Source: Actinomycetes bacterium
GTDB lineage: Bacteria > Actinomycetota > Actinomycetes > Propionibacteriales > Nocardioidaceae
NCBI GenBank assembly: GCA_023417775.1
Contig: JAEZEJ010000116.1
Span: forward strand, 1 to 45,850
Direction: 5' to 3'
Length of the DNA stretch: 45,850 bases
This document shows positions 15,644 through 23,060 of this stretch, in pieces; the first letter of the stretch is position 1, and each line of letters opens with the position of its first letter. The position numbers and the translations under genes were made by a program. The notes under the pieces are model-generated. The model saw only the letters and a program-made list of their open reading frames with translations, did not search any database and was not told the origin of the DNA.

Positions 15644-16732
15644 TCAGCGGCCCCTCGAGGCCGAGGTCAGGGTCCGCAACTGGTGCTCCACGGCCCGGCG
15701 CAACCGGCCGCTGAACGGCAGGTCGATGCAGCGGTAGAGCAGATAGGCCACGAGGACGACCGTGCCCACGGCGGCCAGCATGGCGGGCCAGGCCGCCCAG
15801 CCGTGACGGTGGAGCACCTCGATGACGTACCAGCCCAGCCGCTCGTGGACGAGGTACAGCGGATAGGTCAAGGCACCTGCGGTGGTCAGCCACCGCCAGT
15901 CGATGTATTGCCAGCGCGTGCACGAACATGCCCACAGCAGCGCGACCCCGGCGAGCAGGATGAGGGCGATGATGCCACCGCTGGCGGTGATGTCATCGGT
16001 ACGGGTCATGAAGTCCGCATAGGGGCCGTTGCTCTGATAGGCCATGAACGCGAGATTGAACGCCAGCGTGAGGGCCGTGTCGGTACGGAACCGCCGGTCG
16101 AGGTGGACCAGGTAGAGCACCATGCCGATCGCGAACAGCGGGGCGTACTGGGGCATGAGGATCTCGGCGAGGACATCGCCGCCGTTGTTCTGCGCGAGCG
16201 CACCGAGCACCGGCCAGACGAGGGCGACCGCGAGGATCCGATTCCGGGTGATGCCGACCAGCATGAACAGGGCGATCAGCACATAGAACTTCAGCTCCAT
16301 GTAGAGCGTCCAGTAGATGCCGTCGATATTCTCCGCGCCGAAGGCCGAGTGGACCATCGTGAAGTTGAGTGCCCAGTCGTCCCATCCCAGCTCACGCCAC
16401 GGCTCCCCGGGGAAATCGGGGCGGAGCGCGAAGACGATGAGACCGGCGATGAGCACGGCCGCCCAGTAGGTCGGGAACAGCCGGCCGACCCGTGAGCCGA
16501 TGTAGTCCGGCAGGTCGCGGCCCCAGGCCGTCATGAGGATGACGAAGCCGCTGATCATGAAGAAGAGGTAGACGCCGACGGCGGCATAGGTGGTGATGTG
16601 GGCGAACCAGCCGAAGTCGTCGACCTGGCTGGGGTAGCGACCCGTGTAGTGATAGAGCACGACGCCGATCGCCGCCGCGATCCGCAGGCCGTCGAGGAGG
16701 CGTAGCCGCGGGGCCGGGGTCGTCGTGCTCAC
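15644..16732 (-). CDS. Acyltransferase 3 family membrane protein
   Basis: A 362-residue polytopic protein starting at GTG 16732. LRLLDGLRIAAAIGVVLYHYTGRY is the family start, with the conserved histidine in LYHY. FMISGFVILMTAWGRDLPDY and NFTMVHSAFGAENIDGIYWTLYMELKFY are typical OafB/NodX-like segments, and about ten membrane helices follow. These enzymes move acetyl or other acyl groups across the membrane onto glycans or peptidoglycan. The acceptor is unknown. It is read toward topoisomerase IB with a 1-bp gap. Confidence 0.9.
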   Translation of the reverse strand: MSTTTPAPRLRLLDGLRIAAAIGVVLYHYTGRYPSQVDDFGWFAHITTYAAVGVYLFFMISGFVILMTAWGRDLPDYIGSRVGRLFPTYWAAVLIAGLIVFALRPDFPGEPWRELGWDDWALNFTMVHSAFGAENIDGIYWTLYMELKFYVLIALFMLVGITRNRILAVALVWPVLGALAQNNGGDVLAEILMPQYAPLFAIGMVLYLVHLDRRFRTDTALTLAFNLAFMAYQSNGPYADFMTRTDDITASGGIIALILLAGVALLWACSCTRWQYIDWRWLTTAGALTYPLYLVHERLGWYVIEVLHRHGWAAWPAMLAAVGTVVLVAYLLYRCIDLPFSGRLRRAVEHQLRTLTSASRGR

Positions 16733-16827
16733 GCTTCGACCCTACGGTCGCGTCCCACAGGAGGCTCGCCGAGCGGGAACCGATGCTGGAGTCGTGTGAG
16801 ATCCTGGGGCCAGGACCTTCCCGGTCC

Positions 16828-16868
16828 CCGGACGAGGAGAGCCGTACCCGGAGTGCGACAAGACGGCC
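16828..16868 (+). promoter_or_regulatory. Guanidine-III riboswitch (ykkC-III)
   Basis: CCGGACGAGG (16828-16837), GCCGTACCCGG (16841-16851) and ACAAGACGGC (16858-16867) match the conserved ykkC-III core. CCGG 16828-16831 pairs with CCGG 16848-16851, and GCCGT 16841-16845 pairs with ACGGC 16863-16867, giving the known pseudoknot. The ribosome-binding GGAG (16875-16878) follows within 7 nt, so control is probably at translation initiation. Guanidinium binding would expose the site and switch on the exporter. Confidence 0.92.
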
Positions 16869-16886
16869 GTCGAAGGAGTGATGGTC

Positions 16887-17201
16887 GTGTCGTGGTTGAT
16901 TCTGGTGCTCTCGGGCGTCTTCGAGGCGGTGTGGGCCACCGCGCTCGGCAAGTCGGAGGGCTTCACCCGTCTGGTCCCCACCGCCGTGTTCGGGGTCTCG
17001 GTCGTGATCAGCATGGGCGGTCTCGCCTGGGCGATGCGCGATCTGCCGACGGGCACCGCCTATGCGGTGTGGGTGGGGGTCGGGGCGAGCCTGACGGTCG
17101 TCTACGCGATGGCGACCGGGGTGGAGCCGGTGTCGCTCGCCAAGATCCTGCTGCTGCTGGGACTGGTCGGCTGCATCATCGGGCTCAAGCTCGTGCAGTG
17201 A
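16887..17201 (+). CDS. SMR-family guanidinium exporter (Gdx/SugE-like)
   Basis: A 104-residue small multidrug resistance protein with four membrane helices. GTG 16887 is chosen because GGAG (16875-16878) is 8 nt away and the product then begins MSWLILVLSGVFEAVWA, placing the essential proton/substrate glutamate at Glu13 as in SugE/Gdx; ATG 16881 is an alternative. PTGTAYAVWVGVGASLTVVY is also characteristic of the SugE/Gdx branch. As a dual-topology dimer it exchanges guanidinium for protons. The guanidine-III riboswitch directly upstream makes guanidinium export far more likely than general drug efflux. Confidence 0.92.
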   Translation: MSWLILVLSGVFEAVWATALGKSEGFTRLVPTAVFGVSVVISMGGLAWAMRDLPTGTAYAVWVGVGASLTVVYAMATGVEPVSLAKILLLLGLVGCIIGLKLVQ

Positions 17202-17266
17202 GGCCCCTCCTGGCGTGGTCCAGGTCTCTTCGTCGTCCCTTGGCGGGAGGGGTCCGCAGGCGTATG

Positions 17267-17299
17267 GTTGACAAAGGTCAATTATTGACTTTGATCAAC
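17267..17299. promoter_or_regulatory. Palindromic operator of the MFS-MarR operon
   Basis: A 33-bp imperfect palindrome centred near 17283, with half-sites GTTGACAAAGGTCAAT (17267-17282) and ATTGACTTTGATCAAC (17284-17299). Each half itself repeats the TTGAC/GTCAA word. A possible -35 (TTGACA, 17268-17273) lies inside it. It ends 18 bp before the MFS TTG start, the expected place for autorepression by the downstream MarR protein. Confidence 0.72.
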
Positions 17300-17317
17300 T
17301 ACTGAAAAGAGTGTGCT

Positions 17318-18964
17318 TTGGCTGAGTCGACAGCGCCATCGATGACGCATCGTGAAGTCCTGCGGGCCCTGTCGGGCCTGTTGATGGGAATGTTCGTGTC
17401 GATCCTGGCGGGAACGGTGGTCTCCACCTCCCTGCCGCTGATCATCGCGGACCTGGGGGGATCGCAGTCGTCGTACACCTGGGTGGTGACGGCGACGATG
17501 CTGGCGATGGCGGTCTCGACGCCGATCTGGGGCAAGCTGGCCGATATCTTCAATCGCAAGCTGCTGATCCAGCTGGCATTGTCGATCTTCGTGCTCGGCT
17601 CGGCGGCGGCCGGCTTCTCCCACAGCACGGACTTCCTCATCGGCGCCCGCGTCGTGCAGGGGCTCGGCGCCGGCGGTCTGGCGGCCTTGAGCCAGATCAT
17701 CCTCGCCGACATCATCTCGCCGCGTGAACGTGGCCGCTATGCGGGTCTGTTCGGCGCCGTCATGGCCGTCGGATCGGTCGGCGGCCCGTTGCTCGGCGGC
17801 GTCATCACCGATGCGATCGGCTGGCGATGGAACTTCTTCGTGGCCATGCCCGTCGCGATCGCCGCTCTGATCATGCTGCAGATGACCCTGCATCTGCCGA
17901 AGCACGACCGCGAGAAGCCCAAGATCGACTACCTCGGCGCCGTGTTCATCACTGCCGGCATCTCCCTGCTGCTGATCTGGGTGAGCCTGGTCGACCACAA
18001 CTTCGCGTGGGCCTCGACCGAGACCGGCTGGATGGTCGGCGGCTCGGTGCTGCTGCTCGTGCTCGCCGTCGTCACCGAGCTGCGCGTGGCCAATCCGCTC
18101 GTGCCGCTGACGATGTTCCGCAATCGCACCTTCACCTTCACGGTCATCGCGAGCCTGGCGGTCGGAGTGCTGATGTTCGGCACCGCCGTCTTCCTGGCGC
18201 AGTACATGCAGCTCGCGCGCGGCGCGACGCCGACCGAGTCCGGGCTCCTCACGATCCCGATGATGCTCGGCCTGTTCACCGCCTCGACGATCTTCGGACA
18301 GGTCATCACCCGCACCGGACGCTGGAAGCCGGTCATGGTCACCGGCGCCGGAACCGCGATCGTGGGCTCGGTGATGCTGGGACGCCTCGACGGGGACTCG
18401 CCGATGTGGTTCGTCTCGCTCGCGATGCTCGTGCTCGGCGCGGGACTCGGCATGCTGATGCAGAACCTGGTGCTCGTGGTGCAGAACTCGATCCCGGTCG
18501 AGAATCTCGGCGTCGCCACGAGTGCCGTGACCTTCTTCCGCACGATCGGCGGGACGGCGGGCGTGTCGGTGCTCGGGTCGGTGCTCGCCCTGCAGGTCAA
18601 GGATCGGATCGCCGAGGGTCTCGCCGCCCTCGACCCCGAGCAGCAGGCGCAGGCCGCTCAGGCGCTCGGCAATGGAACGGTGCCCAAGATCGCCGATCTG
18701 CCGCCGGCGGTGGCCAGCGTCGTGGAGCACGCCTATGGCTCGGCGATCGGGCATGTCTTCCTGCTCACGGTCCCCTTGGCGATCGTGACGCTGCTGGCGG
18801 TCGCGCTGCTGCCCAAGCAGGATCTGGGCACGATGACGGCCGTGCAGGCGAGGGCCCACGCCGAGGAGGTCGCCGCGGACATGGCGGGCATCGAAGGTCC
18901 CCAGGACCTCGAGGCACGCCGGGCGGATGACGATGAGGCGTCACCCGCGACAATGAGGCCGTGA
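17318..18964 (+). CDS. DHA2-type MFS multidrug efflux transporter
   Basis: A 548-residue transporter with about 14 membrane helices. TTG 17318 is the likely start, with AAAAGAG (17304-17310) about 7 nt upstream; ATG 17342 is possible. SILAGTVVSTSLPLIIADLG, GKLADIFNRKLLIQ (motif A), VVQGLGAGGLAALSQIILAD, and GPLLGGVITDAIGWRWNFF (motif C) are classic DHA2/EmrB features. The C-terminal ~35 residues are an acidic, Glu- and Asp-rich cytoplasmic tail. It probably exports lipophilic compounds by proton antiport. It overlaps the MarR start by GTGA, and both sit behind a palindromic operator. Confidence 0.92.
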   Translation: MAESTAPSMTHREVLRALSGLLMGMFVSILAGTVVSTSLPLIIADLGGSQSSYTWVVTATMLAMAVSTPIWGKLADIFNRKLLIQLALSIFVLGSAAAGFSHSTDFLIGARVVQGLGAGGLAALSQIILADIISPRERGRYAGLFGAVMAVGSVGGPLLGGVITDAIGWRWNFFVAMPVAIAALIMLQMTLHLPKHDREKPKIDYLGAVFITAGISLLLIWVSLVDHNFAWASTETGWMVGGSVLLLVLAVVTELRVANPLVPLTMFRNRTFTFTVIASLAVGVLMFGTAVFLAQYMQLARGATPTESGLLTIPMMLGLFTASTIFGQVITRTGRWKPVMVTGAGTAIVGSVMLGRLDGDSPMWFVSLAMLVLGAGLGMLMQNLVLVVQNSIPVENLGVATSAVTFFRTIGGTAGVSVLGSVLALQVKDRIAEGLAALDPEQQAQAAQALGNGTVPKIADLPPAVASVVEHAYGSAIGHVFLLTVPLAIVTLLAVALLPKQDLGTMTAVQARAHAEEVAADMAGIEGPQDLEARRADDDEASPATMRP

Positions 18965-19461
18965 GCATGTCGACACCCGACCCGCTGGCCCAGGCCGACC
19001 CCCGCGTCGCCGAAGCGGTCGTGGCGGTCGAGGACGCGATGAGCGCCCTCGGCAGCCGCGTCCGGGTCATCCTGCGCGATGCCGCGAGCCAGGTCGACGA
19101 GAACCTGCAGCCCTTCGGATTGCGGATCCTGCGGATGCTGGAGCGTCACGGGGCGCAGTCGGCCGGGCAGCTGTCGGAGTGTCTCGAGGTCGATCCGAGC
19201 TCGACGAGCCGGCAGGTCCGCCAGCTCGTCGACCTCAGACTCGTGGAGGTGACGGCCTCCGCAGCGGACCGGCGGTCCCGCATCGTCGAGCTCACCGAGC
19301 ACGGCCGTGAGCGGCTCGCGGCGATCGGCCCCTCCAGCCGAGTCCTCATGCAGCGCGCGCTGAGCTCCTGGGAGCTGGACGATCTGCAACGGTTCGCGGG
19401 CTATCTGGAGCACCTGACCGATGCGACGGTGCCGGTTCCACCCGCTGCCGAGCGCGCCTGA
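18961..19461 (+). CDS. MarR-family transcriptional regulator
   Basis: A 166-residue winged-helix protein starting at GTG 18961 inside the MFS stop (ATG 18967 also possible). NLQPFGLRILRMLERHGAQS begins the DNA-binding domain. QLSECLEVDPSSTSRQVRQL is the recognition helix, and ASAADRRSRIVELTEHGRER is the wing, with the DRR element of MarR proteins. It is encoded last in the exporter operon and most likely represses that operon through the TTGAC/GTCAA palindrome. The inducing ligand is unknown. Confidence 0.9.
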   Translation: MSMSTPDPLAQADPRVAEAVVAVEDAMSALGSRVRVILRDAASQVDENLQPFGLRILRMLERHGAQSAGQLSECLEVDPSSTSRQVRQLVDLRLVEVTASAADRRSRIVELTEHGRERLAAIGPSSRVLMQRALSSWELDDLQRFAGYLEHLTDATVPVPPAAERA

Positions 19462-19464
19462 CCC

Positions 19465-19923
19465 TCAGCCCGTCTCGACGATGTCCGTCACGAACACGTC
19501 GATCGACGCGGCAGTGAAGCGCGGATCATCGCCCAGGATCTCCTTCACGCACGACAGAGTCTCCGCACGCGCTCGCTCCGCGGTCTCCCGCAGCTCATCG
19601 CCGTAGTCGCCGGTGATCGTCACGATGGCCGCCACGAGGCGATCGTCGACCACCTCCAGGTCGACCTTCTCGAGGCGAAGGGCGGAACGCTCCATCCGCC
19701 GCCGCAGCACGGCGATCAGGACACGGCCCGCGACGAGGATCCGCGAGAAGCGGGGCCCGTGCTCGGCGGACCCGTCGGGGCTGAAGGCGATCATCGGCAC
19801 TGTCGGTCGCACGATACGCCGGACCCGCCGCATGATGTCATCGGACAGCCTGAACCAGCCCTCCGGCGTGGGCTCCTCGCGGGCAGCGCGGATGGCGGCG
19901 CTGGTCGGGTCGCCGGGACTCAT
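19465..19923 (-). CDS. Asp23-like protein coupled to an ECF sigma factor
   Basis: A 152-residue soluble protein whose ATG 19923 overlaps the sigma factor stop (ATGA). The first ~50 residues are polar. From about residue 58 the pattern of ILVAGRVLIAVLRRR, LEKVDLEVVDDRLVAAIVTI, GDYGDELRETAERARAETL and FTAASIDVFVTDIV resembles the Asp23/Gls24 fold: alternating strands, a central D-Y-G, a helix, and a final VxVTDIV strand. It lacks a membrane segment. A role as sigma-factor partner or sensor for the divergent Asp23 operon is inference from coupling. Confidence 0.68.
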   Translation of the reverse strand: MSPGDPTSAAIRAAREEPTPEGWFRLSDDIMRRVRRIVRPTVPMIAFSPDGSAEHGPRFSRILVAGRVLIAVLRRRMERSALRLEKVDLEVVDDRLVAAIVTITGDYGDELRETAERARAETLSCVKEILGDDPRFTAASIDVFVTDIVETG

Positions 19924-20456
19924 CGCCAGGCCTCCATCCTGTCGGTGACGTGACGTCGTGCTCGATACAGCTGGCCCCGCACGGCGTCCGGGCCCATGGA
20001 GAGCGCCTCGGCGATCTCGTCGTAGCTGAGCTCCTCGATCTCACGGAGTACCCACACGGCCCGCTGCCGCCACGGTAGTGCCGTCAGGGTCGTCTGCAAG
20101 GCGACGAGGAGATCATGCTCGAGGACCGCTCGGGACGGGTCGGCCAGTGCGTCGACGGTACGCTCCGCCAGGATCTCGTCATCGGTCGGTATCGGGCGCC
20201 GGCGTCGGCGGATATCGGCGGCGCGCCGGTGCGTCAGGCTGAACAGCCAGGTTCGCAGGGTCGAACGCCCCTGGAACGACTCGATGTTCTTCCAGGCCGA
20301 GATGAAGGCCTCCTGCACCGCCTCGCCCGCATCATCGTCATCGGCCAGCATCCGACGGGCGAATCGGAACATGCTCGGGCCGTGGCGGTCCACGATCGCC
20401 GCGAAAGCCGCGTCATCGCCGAGTACGGCGGCCCGTACCAGGCTGGCATCGTCCAC
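19920..20456 (-). CDS. ECF RNA polymerase sigma factor of the Asp23 cluster
   Basis: A 178-residue ECF sigma factor from GTG 20456 (VDDASLVRAAVLGDDAAF), chosen because the length fits the family and the region then leaves a shared promoter space; longer starts up to 20585 would reach within 15 bp of the divergent Asp23 start. Region 2 is RHGPSMFRFARRML with AGEAVQEAFISAWKNIESF and RTWLFSLTHRRAAD. Region 4 is LPWRQRAVWVLREIEELS and ALSMGPDAVRGQLYRARR. No classic anti-sigma gene adjoins; the coupled downstream gene is Asp23-like. Likely targets are the divergent envelope-stress genes. Confidence 0.85.
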   Translation of the reverse strand: MDDASLVRAAVLGDDAAFAAIVDRHGPSMFRFARRMLADDDDAGEAVQEAFISAWKNIESFQGRSTLRTWLFSLTHRRAADIRRRRRPIPTDDEILAERTVDALADPSRAVLEHDLLVALQTTLTALPWRQRAVWVLREIEELSYDEIAEALSMGPDAVRGQLYRARRHVTDRMEAWR

Positions 20457-20505
20457 ATCCTGATCGTCTCTCCTCGCGAGCTGAAGCGCTCGCGAAGGGG
20501 TGTGA

Positions 20506-20541
20506 CACGCATCACGTCCGATGTGGCGTGAGGAATGCGTG
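20506..20541. promoter_or_regulatory. Inverted repeat in the sigma/Asp23 divergent promoter
   Basis: CACGCATCACG (20506-20516) and CGTGAGGAATGCGTG (20527-20541) form an interrupted inverted repeat (CACGCAT/ATGCGTG outer arms, CACG/CGTG inner arms). It lies between the two divergent start codons. It could be an operator or a pair of opposed ECF promoter elements. Confidence 0.35.
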
Positions 20542-20599
20542 CTGCGGTGCGACTCACCAGATGTCAACCCATCGACCACCCGCACAGGAGGGGTACATC

Positions 20600-21040
20600 A
20601 TGGCTGAGAAGACCACGACGGATGTGGAGAAGCGTGGCGGCACCGGACCTTTGGTGACGGAGCTGGGGCGCACGACGATCGCCGACTCGGTCGTCTCGAA
20701 GATCGCGGGGATCGCCGCGCGCGAGGTCGCCGGCGTCCACGATCTGGGCGGCGGCGCGGCGCGCACGGTCAGCGCCATCCGCGAGCGCATTCCCGGAGCC
20801 TCGGTGGATCGCTCACAGGGCGTGGCCGTCGAGGTCGGTGAGCGGCAGACCGCGATCGATATCGATCTGATCGCCGACTACGGGGTCGCGATCGCCGATC
20901 TCTCGGCCGCGGTGCGCCGCAATGTCATCACGGCCGTCGAGCGGATGACCGGCCTGGAGGTCACGGAGGTCAACCTGACCGTCCACGATGTCTTCCTCGA
21001 CGAGCCCGACGAGCGAGACGATGACCGACACGTCGAGTGA
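20600..21040 (+). CDS. Asp23/Gls24 family envelope stress response protein
   Basis: A 146-residue protein from ATG 20600 behind AGGAGGGG (20587-20594). A charged N-terminus is followed by the Asp23 domain: IADSVVSKIAGIAAREVAGV, VEVGERQTAIDIDLIADYGV, and VERMTGLEVTEVNLTVHDV. In firmicutes Asp23 coats the inner membrane face through the anchor AmaP and supports cell-wall integrity. The gene is first in a run of six, all overlapping or closely spaced, that ends with an AmaP-like anchor. Confidence 0.93.
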   Translation: MAEKTTTDVEKRGGTGPLVTELGRTTIADSVVSKIAGIAAREVAGVHDLGGGAARTVSAIRERIPGASVDRSQGVAVEVGERQTAIDIDLIADYGVAIADLSAAVRRNVITAVERMTGLEVTEVNLTVHDVFLDEPDERDDDRHVE

Positions 21041-21314
21041 CCCCAGCGCGGAGACGATCGCCGAAGCCGTCCAGGCCATCGACGGCGTCCACCGCCTGCA
21101 CGCAGGTCTCTTCGGGGAGGTCGCGACCTACCTCCCCGGGGGCCGCGTCTCGGGCGTGCGCGTCGGCGATGGCGGTGTAGAGGTCCACATCGTCGTGAAC
21201 GCGGGACGTCCGGTGCTGCCCGTGGCGGACGCGGTCCGCGCCGCGGTCGAGGCGATCACCGTCGGACCGACCCATGTGACGGTCGAGGATCTCGCCGACG
21301 TCAGCGGCGATTGA
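21021..21314 (+). CDS. Short Asp23-like protein
   Basis: A 97-residue protein starting at ATG 21021, overlapping the preceding Asp23 gene by 20 bp. AGLFGEVATYLPGGRVSGVR, followed by VEVHIVVNAGRPVLPVADAV, PTHVTVEDLADV forms a shortened Asp23 fold. The overlap implies translational coupling and perhaps co-assembly with the full-length protein. It lacks a membrane segment. Confidence 0.85.
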   Translation: MTDTSSDPSAETIAEAVQAIDGVHRLHAGLFGEVATYLPGGRVSGVRVGDGGVEVHIVVNAGRPVLPVADAVRAAVEAITVGPTHVTVEDLADVSGD

Positions 21315-21345
21315 CCTCGCGAACCATCGGAGCGAAGGACAGATC

Positions 21346-21525
21346 ATGAACAGTTCGACTGCCGGCCTCATCGCCGGACTCCTGATCGCGATAGCGATCA
21401 CGACCGGGGGATTCCTCGGGTTCCTCCTAGCGATCGTGCTCGGTGGCGGCGGCCTGCTCATCGGCCGCCAGCTCGCCGGCGAGATCGACCTGGGCGATGT
21501 CTTCGCGGGTCGTCGTCGTGAGTGA
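21346..21525 (+). CDS. DUF2273 small membrane protein
   Basis: A 59-residue membrane protein from ATG 21346 with AAGGA about 8 nt upstream. STAGLIAGLLIAIAIT and GGFLGFLLAIVLGGGGLLIG form two closely packed hydrophobic segments, and the end is a charged tail ELDLG-like (GEIDLGDVFAGRRRE). DUF2273 proteins are standard members of Asp23/AmaP clusters. It overlaps the next gene by 8 bp. Confidence 0.88.
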   Translation: MNSSTAGLIAGLLIAIAITTGGFLGFLLAIVLGGGGLLIGRQLAGEIDLGDVFAGRRRE

Positions 21526-21910
21526 CCTGCTGTACGCGGCGGCCGACGCACCCGGCACGGGCGCCGATCGCGCACCCGAGGAACGCGGCGACCTGCACGT
21601 GCACGACCGGGTCGTCGAGAAGATCGTGCGGCACAGTGCCCTGGAGGTCCACGGCTCGGTCGTCGGACACTCCGGCCTCGCCGTGGTCGGGACCGACTAC
21701 CCATCGGTCCGGGTCGATCTTCGAGCGGGTCACGCGTGGATCAGCGTCGACATCGCCACCGGGTGGCCCGCGCCGCTCGAGCGGATCGCCGGGCAGGTGC
21801 GCGACCGCGTGCGCGAGCGGACCGAGGCATTGGCCGGTGTCACGGTCGAACGCGTCGACGTCACCGTCCACGTGGTGGAAGCCGCCTCATCGCCGAGGAG
21901 GGTGCAATGA
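21518..21910 (+). CDS. Asp23/Gls24 family protein (third copy)
   Basis: A 130-residue protein from GTG 21518, overlapping the DUF2273 gene by 8 bp. VHDRVVEKIVRHSALEVHGS, YPSVRVDLRAGHAWISVDIA and TEALAGVTVERVDVTVHVVE show the Asp23 domain with a terminal VxVxV strand. It has no membrane segment, so like the first copy it is probably recruited by the AmaP-type anchors encoded next. It overlaps the next gene by ATGA. Confidence 0.85.
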   Translation: MSDLLYAAADAPGTGADRAPEERGDLHVHDRVVEKIVRHSALEVHGSVVGHSGLAVVGTDYPSVRVDLRAGHAWISVDIATGWPAPLERIAGQVRDRVRERTEALAGVTVERVDVTVHVVEAASSPRRVQ

Positions 21911-22428
21911 GCAGATCCATGGTGCCGACCGCCCGCCCGCTGGCGACCCGTGTCGTGGCGTTCTACGGGGTGCTGGGGATCGTGCTGGGTGCCGTGACCG
22001 TGCGCGACCTGGCGGTCGCCCAGGGATGGGCCGCGGGAACCCCGTGGTTCGAGAGCGCGGTGGACGGGCTCGACGGGCTCCCGGCCAGCGCCGCTACGAC
22101 GGTCGTGGGGGTGATCATCGGCGTGATCGGACTCGCGGCGCTGATCTGCGCACTGCTGCCGGCGCGCCGGACACATGACCGTACCGATGCATCGCCCGGC
22201 CTGTGGCTCAGCCGCCCGGCGATCGCGACGCTGGCCGAACGGGCCGCCGAGCGCACACCGGGGGTCTACGAGGCATCGGCAGCCGTCCACCGCCGCCGCG
22301 TGGTGGTCAGGGCCGCCGGTTTCGACGAGGAGGCGGCCGAGCGGGCCGAGGGCGCGGTGAAGCGGGCCCTCGGTGGAGTGACCGACCGGCGGATCATCGT
22401 CAAGCGTACGGAGGTGAAGGTCCCATGA
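21907..22428 (+). CDS. DUF6286-type membrane protein of the Asp23 cluster
   Basis: A 173-residue protein with two membrane helices (about residues 15-35 and 62-85; VVAFYGVLGIVLGAVTV and VVGVIIGVIGLAALICALLP) separated by a short external loop. The C-terminal cytoplasmic domain (ALAERAAERTPGVYEASAAV-like start, then RRIIVKRTEVKVP) looks like a single Asp23-related alpha/beta repeat, as in DUF6286. It overlaps its neighbours by ATGA on both sides. It probably serves as a second membrane anchor beside AmaP. Confidence 0.8.
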   Translation: MSRSMVPTARPLATRVVAFYGVLGIVLGAVTVRDLAVAQGWAAGTPWFESAVDGLDGLPASAATTVVGVIIGVIGLAALICALLPARRTHDRTDASPGLWLSRPAIATLAERAAERTPGVYEASAAVHRRRVVVRAAGFDEEAAERAEGAVKRALGGVTDRRIIVKRTEVKVP

Positions 22429-23018
22429 GGGCGCGTGGACGTGTGACGGACCGGCTGCTCGCGGCGGTCCTGGGCGTGCTCACCGCCGCAGCCGGCGTGG
22501 CAGTGGTGCTGTGGAGCCTCGGGGCGGTGCCCCAGTGGCCCTCGACGCTCGATCTCTCCTGGATCCTCGCATCGGTGGTGGATACCGACTGGTGGCCCTG
22601 GGCATCGGCCGGCGTGGGTGTGCTGCTCGCCCTGGTGGCAGTGACGTGGCTCCTGCGTCGAGCTCGCCCGGTGCCGCGTCCCCCGGCGCTGTCCCAGGCG
22701 AGTACCGATGCCGGTGCGGTGCGGGTGGATCTGGACTCGGTGGCCGCCGCGGTCGCGCGCCGACTCCAGGAGGCAGCTCCGATCAGCGCGGCCCGCGGCA
22801 AGGGCGTGGATGTGCGCGGCACCTTCCTGGTCGATGTCCGCGCGGCGATCGACGAGATCTCCGACGGGCCGGCGATCATCCGCGCCGTCGAGCACGCACA
22901 GCAGGAGTTGGACGAGTCCTTCGGCGAGGGCCGAGCGGTATGTCAGCTCGTCGTGTCCGCGCCGAGCCGCTGGCGATCGGTCTGGCGCCGTGGCGGCGTC
23001 ACCCCTCGGGTGCACTGA
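22425..23018 (+). CDS. amaP: AmaP-like alkaline shock membrane anchor
   Basis: A 197-residue protein starting at ATG 22425. Two membrane helices (LLAAVLGVLTAAAGVAVVLW, about residues 10-30, and WASAGVGVLLALVAVTWLL, about 60-78) flank an external Trp-rich loop. The cytoplasmic domain contains VRGTFLVDVRAAIDEISDG and VCQLVVSAPSRW, resembling the AmaP/Asp23 fold. In firmicutes AmaP tethers Asp23 to the membrane. It closes the six-gene cluster and faces the CRP-like gene across a bidirectional terminator. Confidence 0.83.
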   Translation: MRARGRVTDRLLAAVLGVLTAAAGVAVVLWSLGAVPQWPSTLDLSWILASVVDTDWWPWASAGVGVLLALVAVTWLLRRARPVPRPPALSQASTDAGAVRVDLDSVAAAVARRLQEAAPISAARGKGVDVRGTFLVDVRAAIDEISDGPAIIRAVEHAQQELDESFGEGRAVCQLVVSAPSRWRSVWRRGGVTPRVH

Positions 23019-23024
23019 TCCCCC

Positions 23025-23054
23025 GGTGGGGCGGAGCATGGAATCCGCCCCACC
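23025..23054. terminator. Bidirectional terminator
   Basis: GGTGGGGCGGA (23025-23035) pairs perfectly with TCCGCCCCACC (23044-23054) across an 8-nt loop. It lies between two convergent stop codons (23018 and 23061). It has no T-run, as is common in high-GC actinobacteria. Confidence 0.8.
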
Positions 23055-23060
23055 AGGTCG

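Noticed and set aside
16740..16827. A larger ykkC (guanidine-I) structure upstream of the SMR gene
   Set aside because: The conserved blocks present are those of ykkC-III and are confined to 16828-16868.
17282..18859. A 525-codon minus-strand frame opposite the MFS gene
   Set aside because: The product is His/Asp/Arg/Gln-rich without any domain, and the plus strand encodes a full 14-helix DHA2 transporter.
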